This document shows positions 9,458 to 18,124 of a stretch of DNA of 63,442 bases, piece by piece. Made by a program: the position numbers and the translations under genes. The notes beneath the pieces are model-generated. The model saw only the letters and a list, made by a program, of their open reading frames with translations, ran no database searches and had not been told where the DNA came from. Position 1 is the stretch's first letter. Each line of letters opens with the position of its first letter. Origin of the DNA: a virus. The DNA is taken from positions 1 through 63,442 of IMG/VR virus record IMGVR_UViG_3300032241_001905, one strand, 5' to 3'.

Positions 9458-10525
9458 ATGGTTGATTTAAAAAAATATGTTTGTACTGTTCCTTTCATTT
9501 CATTACAACTTCACCAACAAGGACCTTTTTTGTGTTGTGAAGGTTGGTTAAAAAATCACATTCCTAAAGAAACTCCATTAGAAGAAATTTGGAATAGTAA
9601 AGAAGCCATTGAAGTTAGAAAATCAATGATGGATGGCTCATACCGTTACTGTGACAAGAACGGCTGCCCCTATCTTTCTCAACTAATAAATGTTGGTGAA
9701 AGTGGAAATATTGGATATTTTACTAAAGTAGAAAATCTTCCATCTAAAATTAAAAAATTATATGATAACAATTCGGGATACATGGAGGAATTTCCTGAAA
9801 TATTCCAATACTCATATGATAAAACCTGCAACTATAAATGCCCAACTTGCAGAACTGATTTTATAATAGAAAATTCAGACAAAATAAAGGAAATTCAAAA
9901 ATTAACAGAAGATATTGAAATATTATTCGCAAATGAATTAAGAATGCTTTATCTATCTGGCTCAGCAGATCCATTTGCTTCAGTAACATATAGAAATTTT
10001 TTAAGAAACTTTGATGCTAAAAAATATCCTAAATTAGAATCCATACATTTACATACTAATGCAGGGTTATGGAATAAAAAAATGTGGGATAGTATGAAAA
10101 ATATTCACAAATATGTTACTACTTGTGAAATTAGTATAGACGCTGCTACGAAATACACATATGAAAATATTACAAGATTAGGGGGTAATTGGGATACTTT
10201 TATTGATAATTTGAAATTTATTAATTCAATAAAAAAAATAAAATATGTAAAAACATCATTTGTTGTTCAATCTGAAAATTATACTGAAATGAAACCATTT
10301 GTTGATTTAATGAAATCTATATTTGGAAAAAAAGTTGAAATATTTTTTGGTAGATTAGATAACTGGGGAACGTTTGATGAATCAATGTATAAACTTAAAA
10401 ATGTATGTGATGTTAATCATCCGGAGCATGGTTTATTTAAAAAAGAATTAGATAAAGTATGGAAAGATCCACAGGTATTTAGTAATATACATGAATATAT
10501 AGACATTAAAAAGACAATATTCTAA
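9458..10525 (+). CDS. Radical SAM protein with extra Cys-rich N-terminal region
   Basis: A 355-residue protein. The radical SAM motif is the CNYKCPTC segment, with Cys124, Cys128 and Cys131 (CxxxCxxC), preceded by FQYSYDKT. LYLSGSADPFAS takes the place of the GGEP region. CEISIDAATKYTYENITR and FVVQSENYTE are typical TIM-barrel strands. The N-terminal 70 residues contain CTVPF, FLCCEGW and CDKNGCPYL, like the SPASM/twitch auxiliary cluster regions, but placed at the N-terminus. Families of this type modify peptides or sugars. Location inside a glycan block suggests sugar or cofactor chemistry, which is inference. The stop overlaps the next small frame. Confidence 0.8.
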   Translation: MVDLKKYVCTVPFISLQLHQQGPFLCCEGWLKNHIPKETPLEEIWNSKEAIEVRKSMMDGSYRYCDKNGCPYLSQLINVGESGNIGYFTKVENLPSKIKKLYDNNSGYMEEFPEIFQYSYDKTCNYKCPTCRTDFIIENSDKIKEIQKLTEDIEILFANELRMLYLSGSADPFASVTYRNFLRNFDAKKYPKLESIHLHTNAGLWNKKMWDSMKNIHKYVTTCEISIDAATKYTYENITRLGGNWDTFIDNLKFINSIKKIKYVKTSFVVQSENYTEMKPFVDLMKSIFGKKVEIFFGRLDNWGTFDESMYKLKNVCDVNHPEHGLFKKELDKVWKDPQVFSNIHEYIDIKKTIF

Positions 10526-10638
10526 TGGTTGGAATAAGTTTACTAGCATATGGTGATGAACACATTAGTGAAGCAATTTATTTAATTGATAAACTAGAAA
10601 AATACAAATTATTAAATAAAGAAAAAACAATATTTTAA
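10525..10638 (+). pseudogene. Truncated glycosyltransferase-like N-terminus, 37 aa
   Basis: The frame starts with the TAATG overlap at the end of the radical SAM gene. MVGISLLAYGDEHISEAIYL looks like the first beta-strand and helix of a GT-A-type protein, but stops after 37 residues. Its end (coding for EKTIF) resembles the end of the radical SAM gene (KKTIF), with nearly the same bases. A deletion between short direct repeats could have removed the body of a gene. It may be translated as a short peptide. This is a remnant reading, not proven. Confidence 0.4.
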
Positions 10639-10647
10639 ATAAAGCAT

Positions 10648-11379
10648 ATGTACTTTAAAGAACCACTTTTACCTACTGATAAAGATAATTTATTTTATCT
10701 AGCACCTATTCCTGTTTATATGAAAATGTTTGATGATGATATTTCTGATCAAGCATTTGATCTAGGATTAGAAGTATTAAGTGAAAAACAAAAATTAATG
10801 GGTCAAGAATTACCTGATCAATATGATGAGGAAAGACAATCTACTTATAATGTAAATTATAATAAAAGAAATATGTGGGTTGAAAAAACGGAATATAATC
10901 CAATAGGAAGTAGATTTTTTACTCCTCCAAATCGATTTATAGAAAGAACAGAGGATTGTGTTAAGGTAATTAAACAAAGATGTATAAATGGCTTTAATGA
11001 ATTACTAGATGGAATAGGACTAGAACATAACTACAAACCAAATATTTCAGAAAGCTGGATCCAATATTACAATGCAACTTCAGGTAGAGGTCATAACCAA
11101 CATAATCATTGTGATTGGAATGCAATAGGAGCAGAACCACTGTCGTTTGTTGGTGGATACTATTTGAATGATGGCGAACCAATAAATGATCACCCTTATA
11201 GTGGAGCGTTATGTTTTCATATAAGAGGAATGTCTTATTTTATTAAGCCTAAAAAAGGAATGTTATTAATTTGGCCTTATGATATTATCCACTCAGTAAA
11301 ACCTTTTTATGGTAAGAGTGATAGATGTGTTATTAATTTTAATATTAGTGGTTTTCCAAAAGCTACAAAGTTAGTATAA
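10648..11379 (+). CDS. 2OG-Fe(II) dioxygenase-like protein
   Basis: A 243-residue protein. The C-terminal half has HNQHNHCDWN (candidate HxD iron ligands), SFVGGYYLN, a jelly-roll core, and IWPYDIIHSVKPFYGKSDR. In that last segment the His is the distal iron ligand, and the Arg about ten residues later would bind 2-oxoglutarate. This arrangement matches putative 2OG-Fe(II) oxygenases common in T4-like phages. Role in the family: hydroxylation of a protein, sugar or small molecule. It sits between the radical SAM gene and two DxD transferase-like genes. The substrate is unknown. Confidence 0.75.
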   Translation: MYFKEPLLPTDKDNLFYLAPIPVYMKMFDDDISDQAFDLGLEVLSEKQKLMGQELPDQYDEERQSTYNVNYNKRNMWVEKTEYNPIGSRFFTPPNRFIERTEDCVKVIKQRCINGFNELLDGIGLEHNYKPNISESWIQYYNATSGRGHNQHNHCDWNAIGAEPLSFVGGYYLNDGEPINDHPYSGALCFHIRGMSYFIKPKKGMLLIWPYDIIHSVKPFYGKSDRCVINFNISGFPKATKLV

Positions 11380-12125
11380 TGAAATTAATATGGACATACA
11401 ATGATTCTCCTGTTAGTTTAGAAAACGATGATTATAGAAAAATAATTAGAATTAATTTAGCTATTCAATCAATTAAAGCAGCAAAGGGATTAGGTTATTT
11501 TACTTCAATGTACTGTAATAAAGAATCTGCAAATTATTTTATAAAATTTGTAGATGAAATAAACATATTAGAACAATATGATACTCCTTTTTGGGATTGT
11601 TTTAAAATTGATGTATTAGAAAAAGAAACTGGGGAATTTTGCTTAATAGATGGTGACATTATTCTACACAACAGATTACCTGAGTTTACAGAAGATTTAG
11701 TAATTGATTCTTTTGAAAGAAGAACTTGTAAACGATATTACGACTTATTTGATATCATAGATACACTGAATATAAAAAAATATGTTAAAGATTGGGTAAA
11801 CGATAAAAAACTTTTAATTATAAATCATGGAATCATGTATTTTAAAAATGAAAGTTTTAAACAAATATATTTGGAAAATTGGAAAAATTATGGTATCTTT
11901 GTAACTAATAATAAAGACAATATTGATGACATGGTTTACGCAAGTTTAACAAGTCAATATATATTAAGTATTTTAGTAAAAAAATATAGTATAAATGTTA
12001 AAGCATTATCACATTCAATACTAGAAAAAAATGATTACTATATACATTATGCGGGTGACAATAAATTTACAAATCCAATAGTACCAACTAACTACATAAT
12101 TTCAGATAGTAAAGTATTAATATGA
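11379..12125 (+). CDS. Glycosyltransferase-like protein with DGD motif
   Basis: A 248-residue protein. MKLIWTYNDSP and SIKAAKGLGYFTSMYC at the N-terminus and EFCLIDGDIILHNRLP in the middle form a compact GT-A-like pattern, the DGD being a possible metal-binding DxD. The end (YYIHYAGDNKF) keeps a His that could complete a metal site. It is a tandem paralogue of the next gene, with the same blocks in the same order. It is shorter than classic glycosyltransferases. It overlaps the preceding gene's stop and the next start (ATGA). Confidence 0.6.
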   Translation: MKLIWTYNDSPVSLENDDYRKIIRINLAIQSIKAAKGLGYFTSMYCNKESANYFIKFVDEINILEQYDTPFWDCFKIDVLEKETGEFCLIDGDIILHNRLPEFTEDLVIDSFERRTCKRYYDLFDIIDTLNIKKYVKDWVNDKKLLIINHGIMYFKNESFKQIYLENWKNYGIFVTNNKDNIDDMVYASLTSQYILSILVKKYSINVKALSHSILEKNDYYIHYAGDNKFTNPIVPTNYIISDSKVLI

Positions 12126-12880
12126 GGTTAATTTGGACATATGATAGTAAAGGATTTTTACATGATTCTCATAAAGATAGAAGAACTATTTTATTGAATT
12201 ATTACATGCATTCTATAGAAACTGCAAAAAAATTTGGTTACTATACTATAATGTATTGCGACTTAGTTCATATGGATTTATTTAAAAACTTAGTTGATGA
12301 AATACACATATTGGAAAATTATGAAAATTCACCACTATGGGACAGTTTTAAGTTTAAAGCATTAGAAGATCAAGAAGATGATAATTATTGCTTAATTGAT
12401 GGTGATGTTATTCTACATGCCAAACTACCTGAATTGGATACTGATGTTATTTTTGATTCATGGGAAGTATTAAATTGGAAAAGAGAATATAAAAACACAA
12501 TAGATAAATTAACAAAATTAAACATAGCGGATCATATAAAAGAATGGAATTATAAACAAATACCCATAATGTGTTGTGGTATTTTAAATATAAAAACAAA
12601 AATAAATAGGTTAATTTATATCAATAATTGGAAAGTATTTAACAATTTTGTAAAAGAAAATATTGAACAAATAGACACAGACTATGCAACCGCAGTGGGA
12701 GCACAATATTTACTAACTTTAATAACTAAATACAATAATTTTACTTATAAAAACTTATGTGAGCAATTTGGTGAGAATGGTAATTACTACAAACACCACG
12801 CAGGTATCATAAAATACAAAGCACCCATTGTTCCTACTGATCGTTTAATAGGTAAAATGCAAAAAAAAGATATATTTTAA
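12122..12880 (+). CDS. Glycosyltransferase-like protein with DGD motif (tandem paralogue)
   Basis: A 252-residue protein sharing with its upstream neighbour the start M(R/K)LIWTY, the WDSFKFKALE region, NYCLIDGDVILHAKLPEL with the DGD motif, and the end NYYKHHAGIIKYKAPIVPT. Clear tandem duplication followed by divergence. It is the last gene of the first glycan block; an ATATTTATA element follows directly at its stop codon and precedes the virion genes. The likely role is sugar transfer with unknown donor. An inverting or retaining mechanism cannot be told. Confidence 0.6.
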   Translation: MRLIWTYDSKGFLHDSHKDRRTILLNYYMHSIETAKKFGYYTIMYCDLVHMDLFKNLVDEIHILENYENSPLWDSFKFKALEDQEDDNYCLIDGDVILHAKLPELDTDVIFDSWEVLNWKREYKNTIDKLTKLNIADHIKEWNYKQIPIMCCGILNIKTKINRLIYINNWKVFNNFVKENIEQIDTDYATAVGAQYLLTLITKYNNFTYKNLCEQFGENGNYYKHHAGIIKYKAPIVPTDRLIGKMQKKDIF

Positions 12881-12889
12881 ATATTTATA
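12880..12889 (+). promoter_or_regulatory. Putative phage promoter element (AATATTTATA)
   Basis: A copy of the recurrent ATATTTA element, ending 12 nt before the ATG of the Hint-domain gene and right after the stop of the glycan block. It marks the boundary of two functional blocks. Confidence 0.45.
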
Positions 12890-12901
12890 AAAAATAAACT
12901 C

Positions 12902-14758
12902 ATGAAAGGAACATTTTTCTCGGCGGACTTTGCAACGGATAAAGACGAAAACTTAAGACTAATAGAAATAAATACAGATACGGGCATGGTTGCTTCTCAA
13001 ACAACATCGTTTGACTGGAGTGATTTTATTAATGTATTAAGTGGCTCAAATTTAACACAAGTAGATGTAGTTTATAAAACAGAATTACAACAAGTTATAA
13101 TAGACAATTTATCTCAATCGTTAGCACTAGATGCCCCTTTTGTTACAACATTTAATCCGGTTGTTGTTCCTGGAGATTCAATATTCCCTACAGCACCTGC
13201 TGAAAATGGCTCTAATTTTGTATTAAGAATGGCATATGATGAAACATCCATATTAGATTCTGAATATGCTGCTGGCACATTAAATTTATTAACATTATTT
13301 GCTGATAACAGTGATACAGGATCAATTGTTAATTTCTACCATTCTTCTTCTGTTCATGGGTATTATAACACATTAAATACATCAATCATAAATGGAGATG
13401 CGTTACCTGATATTGTTACTAAAACAATAGTAGAAAACCATTTACCACATAGTTTCTATAAAATAGGTAACTCAACATCTGCTTCAGTTGATAGATACAA
13501 TAATTTTATTTCAACAGTTGCAACACAAGATTTAATTTTAGAACAATACCATTTAAATCAATCACAGATGGATGTGAATCAGATTAATAGTATTCGTTCG
13601 TTTCAAATTGTATATGGTGATAATTTAGATTTATGTTATGTTGCACAATATGAAATTCCATCTGTATTCACTTTACCTACCTCTATAAATTATGATGATA
13701 CACAGATTAGTAATTTAATAGATAGTAAACATTATTATGAATACGCAAGCAATACTATTAAAAACCAAAATCACGGAGTATTAGGAGATGAATTAGTAGT
13801 AGATGTAACAGGCAGTGCAGTAGAAATACAAAATTTATCTATTGGAGATACTTATCAAAGTTGGTATATAAATGGCTTACCTGAAACTGATGATTATAAT
13901 GTTTTAGATGAATATTACATTACAGGATCTTCTTTACCATCCGGATCATATTTAACAGCATCTGTTTGTGATTACTTATATAATTCACCTACTTATGCAA
14001 ATGATATGACACGTATTACATTTGTAAATGGTAATGAAATTTTTATTGGTGGTGAAACTAGAATGCTAGTTTATTCAAACTCAAACAATGAAATGCACTA
14101 TGTAAGAGTTGTTGATTTAGATACAACATATTCCGTATTAGGTGAAAATGGTAGTTTAAACCAAATAAGTGCAATTGATGTTGTAATATTTAATGAACCA
14201 CAAAATGTGTGGGTACCAAGTATGGATCCATATGATAACTTTGTTTTAGAAAGTGGTAATTTTTTAACTTTTTATATTACACACAATTCTGGTATATCGG
14301 GTTCATGTTTTCCAAAAGGAACAAAAATATTAATGGCTGATGGTAGTTTAAAAAATATAGAAGATATTGAAATTGGTGATGAAGTTCTTTCCTTTAATGA
14401 ACAAACATTAAAAATTGAAGCTAAAAAAGTAATTGGGTTAAAAGCTCCAATACATGACGATTTAGTTAAATACCATTTCTCAAATGATACAGATTTAATT
14501 TGTACTTTTGATCATCCTATTTACACAAATGGCTTAGCATTATCATCATTTATCCCAGAGTGGACAAATAATAGATATGATATTAATAAAACCGTTGTAA
14601 AAATAAAAACAGGAGATATGGTTAGATTATCAACAGGTAGCATGACTGCAATTAAAGAAATAGAAATATTAAAACCTGAAGATACTCAAACACATATTAT
14701 TACAGTAGAAGATAATCATAATTTCTTTGCAAACAATATTTTAGTACACAACAAATAA
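12902..14758 (+). CDS. Virion-block protein with C-terminal Hint (intein-like) domain
   Basis: A 618-residue protein. The first 140 residues (SADFATDKDENLRLIEINTDTG) resemble an ATP-grasp-like region found in some phage structural genes. The middle is Ser/Thr/Asn-rich and fits no family I know. Residues 469-618 form a Hint domain: Cys469 in SGSCFPKGTKILMADG (block A), CTFDHPIYTNG (block B, with the TxxH-type His), and ITVEDNHNFFANNILVHN (blocks F/G). The domain ends His-Asn, and only one Lys follows before the stop. There is no C-extein and no homing endonuclease insert. Such bacterial-intein-like domains usually self-cleave or attach to nucleophiles rather than splice. Confidence 0.8.
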   Translation: MKGTFFSADFATDKDENLRLIEINTDTGMVASQTTSFDWSDFINVLSGSNLTQVDVVYKTELQQVIIDNLSQSLALDAPFVTTFNPVVVPGDSIFPTAPAENGSNFVLRMAYDETSILDSEYAAGTLNLLTLFADNSDTGSIVNFYHSSSVHGYYNTLNTSIINGDALPDIVTKTIVENHLPHSFYKIGNSTSASVDRYNNFISTVATQDLILEQYHLNQSQMDVNQINSIRSFQIVYGDNLDLCYVAQYEIPSVFTLPTSINYDDTQISNLIDSKHYYEYASNTIKNQNHGVLGDELVVDVTGSAVEIQNLSIGDTYQSWYINGLPETDDYNVLDEYYITGSSLPSGSYLTASVCDYLYNSPTYANDMTRITFVNGNEIFIGGETRMLVYSNSNNEMHYVRVVDLDTTYSVLGENGSLNQISAIDVVIFNEPQNVWVPSMDPYDNFVLESGNFLTFYITHNSGISGSCFPKGTKILMADGSLKNIEDIEIGDEVLSFNEQTLKIEAKKVIGLKAPIHDDLVKYHFSNDTDLICTFDHPIYTNGLALSSFIPEWTNNRYDINKTVVKIKTGDMVRLSTGSMTAIKEIEILKPEDTQTHIITVEDNHNFFANNILVHNK

Positions 14759-14763
14759 TTTTT

Positions 14764-14913
14764 ATGGCAACAATAGATAAAACAATATACAAAGCAATTT
14801 CACTACAGGATTCTAAAAATAGACCTCTTACTCCATTAACGGATACACAAAAAACTAAAGTGCATCAAGTAATTACTAACTTTATAATTTATATGAAAAA
14901 TAAACATTCATAA
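14764..14913 (+). CDS. Small protein, 49 aa, unknown
   Basis: ATG 14764 lies five bases after the Hint-gene stop and the frame ends just before the 2OG oxygenase gene. The peptide begins MATIDKTIYKAISLQDS, then a Pro/Thr-rich turn and a helical end. No family is recognised. Tight spacing on both sides supports it as a real gene. It could once have been the C-extein side of the upstream Hint protein, but there is no evidence beyond adjacency. Confidence 0.5.
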   Translation: MATIDKTIYKAISLQDSKNRPLTPLTDTQKTKVHQVITNFIIYMKNKHS

Positions 14914-14916
14914 ATT

Positions 14917-15462
14917 ATGCTTTTATATAATGGAGTTATATTGACAAAAGACGACTGTGATTATCTTTTAAGTATTGATAATAATTTTAGAAAATCTTCA
15001 TTAAGAGATAACTTACACGGAGTTATTAGAGATGATGTTTATAATGATAATAAAAGAAAATCAACACAATTATCTGGTCAGATATTAAAAGGGGATAGAA
15101 TATATAAAAAAATAGAAGAAATAGTTAATAATACTGATTTTAAATTAACAGGTGATTATTTGTGGTATGATGTTATTAAATACAAAAAAGATGATTTTAT
15201 ATTTAAACATCAAGATAGAGATGAAAATAGATTTATGATCTGTGCTGTACAATTAAGTGACACGGATGACTATAGTGGTGGTGATTTCAAATATTGGATT
15301 GGTGATACTGAAAATGTTCTGAATAGAAATAAAGGTTATGGTATTTTATTTAAACCCGATATGTACCATGAAGTTACAAAAATAGAAGATGGTGAAAGAC
15401 ATTCTTTTATTATATTCATTCCTTTAGAGTCGTTAACTAAGAAAAAACCTTCATTATTTTAA
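14917..15462 (+). CDS. 2OG-Fe(II) oxygenase, prolyl-4-hydroxylase-like
   Basis: A 181-residue protein with DFIFKHQDRDENRFM (HxD iron ligands), LSDTDDYSGGDFKYW (the typical Y-x-G-G-x-F core strand), and a C-terminal MYHEVTKIEDGERHSF (distal His, and Arg binding 2-oxoglutarate). This is the minimal P4H/PhyH-like fold. It probably hydroxylates a protein or small molecule during infection. It sits between the Hint-domain gene and tail genes. It is not closely similar to the other 2OG gene at 10648, so the two were acquired separately. Confidence 0.85.
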   Translation: MLLYNGVILTKDDCDYLLSIDNNFRKSSLRDNLHGVIRDDVYNDNKRKSTQLSGQILKGDRIYKKIEEIVNNTDFKLTGDYLWYDVIKYKKDDFIFKHQDRDENRFMICAVQLSDTDDYSGGDFKYWIGDTENVLNRNKGYGILFKPDMYHEVTKIEDGERHSFIIFIPLESLTKKKPSLF

Positions 15463-15504
15463 ACAAAATATGATATAAAATTTGGTTGTTTCTATTTTCT
15501 TGTA

Positions 15505-15514
15505 TATATTTATA
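15505..15514 (+). promoter_or_regulatory. Putative phage promoter element (TATATTTATA)
   Basis: The element ends 23 nt before the next ATG (15538) in a 75-nt gap with no gene. A TTTG about 20 nt upstream could act as a -33 box, which would make this TAnnTTTA a -7 box of Bacteroidota type. Confidence 0.5.
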
Positions 15515-15537
15515 TCAAACAACAAAAAATCAAAATC

Positions 15538-15765
15538 ATGGGATTATTTACATTTATTAAGAATCTTTTCGCAAAAGCAGAAAACATTGAAAAGCAATTT
15601 GAATCACAAGTTGATACATTTGTGGCTGACGTTAAAAAAATAGACGCTGAAGTAAGCGCTGAAATTTCAACTGGTATTGCTAAAGTAAAAAAAGTTGAAG
15701 CTGATGCTAAAGCAACAGTAGAAAACGTTGAAGCTAAAGTTAAAAAAGCAATTAAAAAGAAGTAA
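15538..15765 (+). CDS. Small Lys/Ala/Glu-rich helical protein, 75 aa
   Basis: After a short MGLFTFIKNLFAKAEN amphipathic start, the rest is a continuous charged helix rich in Lys, Glu, Val and Ala with heptad-like spacing, ending KKAIKKK. It looks like a coiled-coil or phasin-like peptide. The stop is directly followed by the TTG start of the next gene. No function can be named; its place before the tail genes suggests a virion or assembly role. Confidence 0.6.
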   Translation: MGLFTFIKNLFAKAENIEKQFESQVDTFVADVKKIDAEVSAEISTGIAKVKKVEADAKATVENVEAKVKKAIKKK

Positions 15766-15996
15766 TTGAACAAGTTAGTAGAGATAGCTAAAGCTTGGAT
15801 CATCGCGGCTAACCCCGATCCAAAACAAAAAGCATTGGCTGAAAGCCGAGCAAGCATTTGTGAGGAATGTCCTTACAATGCTTATGTTAAGCATTTAAAT
15901 CTACACTACTGTGACAAATGTGGATGTCCTTTAGATAAAAAAATATTTTCACCCGCAGGCCCAAATGCATGTCCAGATGGACGTTGGGAAAACTAA
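15766..15996 (+). CDS. Small zinc-ribbon protein, 76 aa
   Basis: The only plausible start is TTG 15766, touching the previous stop (TAATTG), with no in-frame ATG before the conserved region. The start NKLVEIAKAWIIAANPDPKQ is followed by CEECPYN, then CDKCGCPLDKKIF and ACPDGRW, giving six Cys that can form a zinc ribbon. Proteins with this layout (AxAW..A.NP..Q....R...C..C) are common beside tail genes of T4-like phages. Function is unknown. The rare TTG start may keep expression low. Confidence 0.7.
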   Translation: MNKLVEIAKAWIIAANPDPKQKALAESRASICEECPYNAYVKHLNLHYCDKCGCPLDKKIFSPAGPNACPDGRWEN

Positions 15997-16006
15997 AATA
16001 AAGACT

Positions 16007-16279
16007 ATGGCAGAAAATCAAGTATTAACAGCAGAAGAATTACAGTCAATTAAAGACTTACAACAACAGTACAACAAACTTGTGTTTGATTTAGGTAGTG
16101 TTGAAGCACAACTTCAAAACAACTTATTAAACCAAAAGTTAATTGAAACTGAAAAAGCTAACACCTTATCTGATATTCAGAAATTAGGTGAAAAAGAAAA
16201 AGAATTAGTTACTACGTTACAGGAAAAATATGGTGCTGGAAACATCAACATAGAGACCGGTGAGATAACTCCTAATTAA
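16007..16279 (+). CDS. Coiled-coil protein, 90 aa
   Basis: I choose ATG 16007 (MAENQVLTAEELQSIKDLQ), because the upstream in-frame extension overlaps the zinc-ribbon gene. Residues 10-80 are helical with heptads of Leu/Ile (LQQQYNKLVFDLGSVEAQLQ) and charged residues. The sequence just before the ATG (AAATAAAGACT) resembles the A-rich leaders of other genes here. It is a widespread type of small coiled-coil gene next to tail sheath in such phages. Specific role unknown. Confidence 0.65.
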   Translation: MAENQVLTAEELQSIKDLQQQYNKLVFDLGSVEAQLQNNLLNQKLIETEKANTLSDIQKLGEKEKELVTTLQEKYGAGNINIETGEITPN

Positions 16280-16311
16280 TTATAGGCTTCTGCGTTTTAT
16301 ATGTATCTGTA

Positions 16312-16321
16312 GATATTTATT
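16312..16321 (+). promoter_or_regulatory. Putative phage promoter element (GATATTTATT)
   Basis: Located in the 83-nt gap before the tail sheath gene, ending 41 nt before its ATG. It is the most distant copy, giving the sheath gene a leader of about 30-35 nt if the element acts as a -7/-10 box. Confidence 0.5.
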
Positions 16322-16362
16322 GCTAGGTAATCCAAACAACAAAATAAAACAATACATATAAA

Positions 16363-18075
16363 ATGGCAGAAGTAATTCTTTCTCCTGGTGTATTCCAGAT
16401 TGAATCTGATCAAAGTATATACACAACAGCTCCTGCAGCTTTAGGCGCGGCAATTGTAGGTCCTACAGTAAAGGGCCGTCCTTTCGTACCAACGTACGTT
16501 ACAACACTTAACCAATATTTATCGATTTTTGGCGATATATTTAATAGTGGTAGTTACTACTATGAATATTTAACGTCTCAAGCAGCGAAAGAATATTTTA
16601 GCAATGGTGGTCAATCATTGTTAGTTACTAGAATCATTAGTGGTTCAAGTAATGTTAGTACTTATGCTACTTCTAACATCCCTGCATTTATATCTGCATC
16701 AACATCATTTCAATTAGAAACATTGTCATGGGGTGATCAAATGAATAACAGTGGTAGTGAAGTTAGTGGTGCTTTAGCTAGCGGTTCTTCAATGAACGTA
16801 CGCTGGGAAGTAACTAACGTAAATACAGGTAGCGGTACATTTGCTATTACAATACGTCGTGGTGATGATAGTAACTCTCAAAAGAACATTTTAGAAACAT
16901 GGTCTAACTTAAGTTTAGATCCATTATTACCTAACTATGTTTCTCGTGTAATTGGTGATTTAAAACCAGTATATACTGCAGCAACTGCAACAAGTAATGC
17001 TTACATTACTTATGTAGGTACTTATCCAAACGCATCACAATATGTTCGCGTTTCTTCAGTTCCAACTCCAAACGTTAATTCATTAGATAACAACGGATAC
17101 TTTAAAGCAAGTTTATATAGTGGTAGCTTACCAGTAATTGGTAGCGGTTCATTCTTTGGTGGTGTAGCTGATACAACTAACCAAAAATTAATGAATGAAA
17201 ATATCACTTCAACTAATATTCAAGGGTTTGCACCTTCAGATTATCAAACAGCATTAGCTTTATTAACAAACAGAGACGAATATCGTTACAACGTATTATT
17301 AGCTCCAGGTGTTGGTTTAGATAACGCAGCTGCTTCAACATTAGTATCAACAGTAGAAGGTAGAGGTGATGCAATCTCAATTACAGATGCTGGTGTATTT
17401 GGTACAGCTCCAGTTACAGCAACTACAAACGCTGCTGGTTTCTCAAGTAACTACACAGCTACTTATTATCCTTGGGTTCAATTATACTCAAGTGGTTTAG
17501 GTAAAGCAGTATGGTGTCCTCCATCTACAGTAATTGGTGGTGTATTAGCATTCAACGACCAAGTAGGTGCTGAATGGTTTGCTCCAGCTGGTTTAAACAG
17601 AGGTGGTTTACCAAGTGTAGTACGTGCAGAACGTAGATTACAACAAACAGATAGAGATACATTATATAGCGCTAACGTTAACCCATTAGCTACATTCCCT
17701 GGAACAGGTGTTGTAGTTTGGGGTCAAAAGACATTACAACGTAAAGCTACAGCATTAGATAGAGTAAACGTTCGTCGTTTATTAATCGCTTTAAAATACT
17801 ATATTGGAAATGTTTCTCGTACATTAGTATTCGAACAAAACACTACAGTAACTAGAAATAGCTTTTTATCTAAAGTTAATCCATACTTAGAATCAGTAGT
17901 ATCTAAACAAGGTTTATATGCTTACAAAGTAGTAATGGATGATTCAAACAATACAGCTGATGTAGTAGATAGAAACCAATTAGTAGGTCAAATTTACATT
18001 CAACCAACTAAGACAGCTGAATACATAATCTTAAACTACAACATTCTTCCAACTGGTGCTACATTCCCTGCATAA
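16363..18075 (+). CDS. Contractile tail sheath protein (gp18-like)
   Basis: A 570-residue protein. The start AEVILSPGVFQIESDQS and the following AALGAAIVGPTVKGRPF are the signature of T4-like sheath proteins. The C-terminal half (AVWCPPSTVIGGVLAFNDQ, RRLLIALKYYIGNVSRTLVFEQN) matches the conserved sheath domain, including the region that interlocks neighbouring subunits. Length is near that of T4 gp18 (659), slightly shorter. Codon use is richer in C-ending codons than in the glycan genes, consistent with high expression. It is followed at once by the tail tube gene, as in T4. Confidence 0.95.
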   Translation: MAEVILSPGVFQIESDQSIYTTAPAALGAAIVGPTVKGRPFVPTYVTTLNQYLSIFGDIFNSGSYYYEYLTSQAAKEYFSNGGQSLLVTRIISGSSNVSTYATSNIPAFISASTSFQLETLSWGDQMNNSGSEVSGALASGSSMNVRWEVTNVNTGSGTFAITIRRGDDSNSQKNILETWSNLSLDPLLPNYVSRVIGDLKPVYTAATATSNAYITYVGTYPNASQYVRVSSVPTPNVNSLDNNGYFKASLYSGSLPVIGSGSFFGGVADTTNQKLMNENITSTNIQGFAPSDYQTALALLTNRDEYRYNVLLAPGVGLDNAAASTLVSTVEGRGDAISITDAGVFGTAPVTATTNAAGFSSNYTATYYPWVQLYSSGLGKAVWCPPSTVIGGVLAFNDQVGAEWFAPAGLNRGGLPSVVRAERRLQQTDRDTLYSANVNPLATFPGTGVVVWGQKTLQRKATALDRVNVRRLLIALKYYIGNVSRTLVFEQNTTVTRNSFLSKVNPYLESVVSKQGLYAYKVVMDDSNNTADVVDRNQLVGQIYIQPTKTAEYIILNYNILPTGATFPA

Positions 18076-18090
18076 GGGATTGTAGTTCCT

Positions 18091-18100
18091 AATATTTATT
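18091..18100 (+). promoter_or_regulatory. Putative phage promoter element (AATATTTATT)
   Basis: Lies in the 49-nt gap between sheath and tube genes, 24 nt before the tube ATG. It would give the tube gene its own strong transcript. Confidence 0.5.
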
Positions 18101-18124
18101 AATAGATAAAAACACACATATAAA

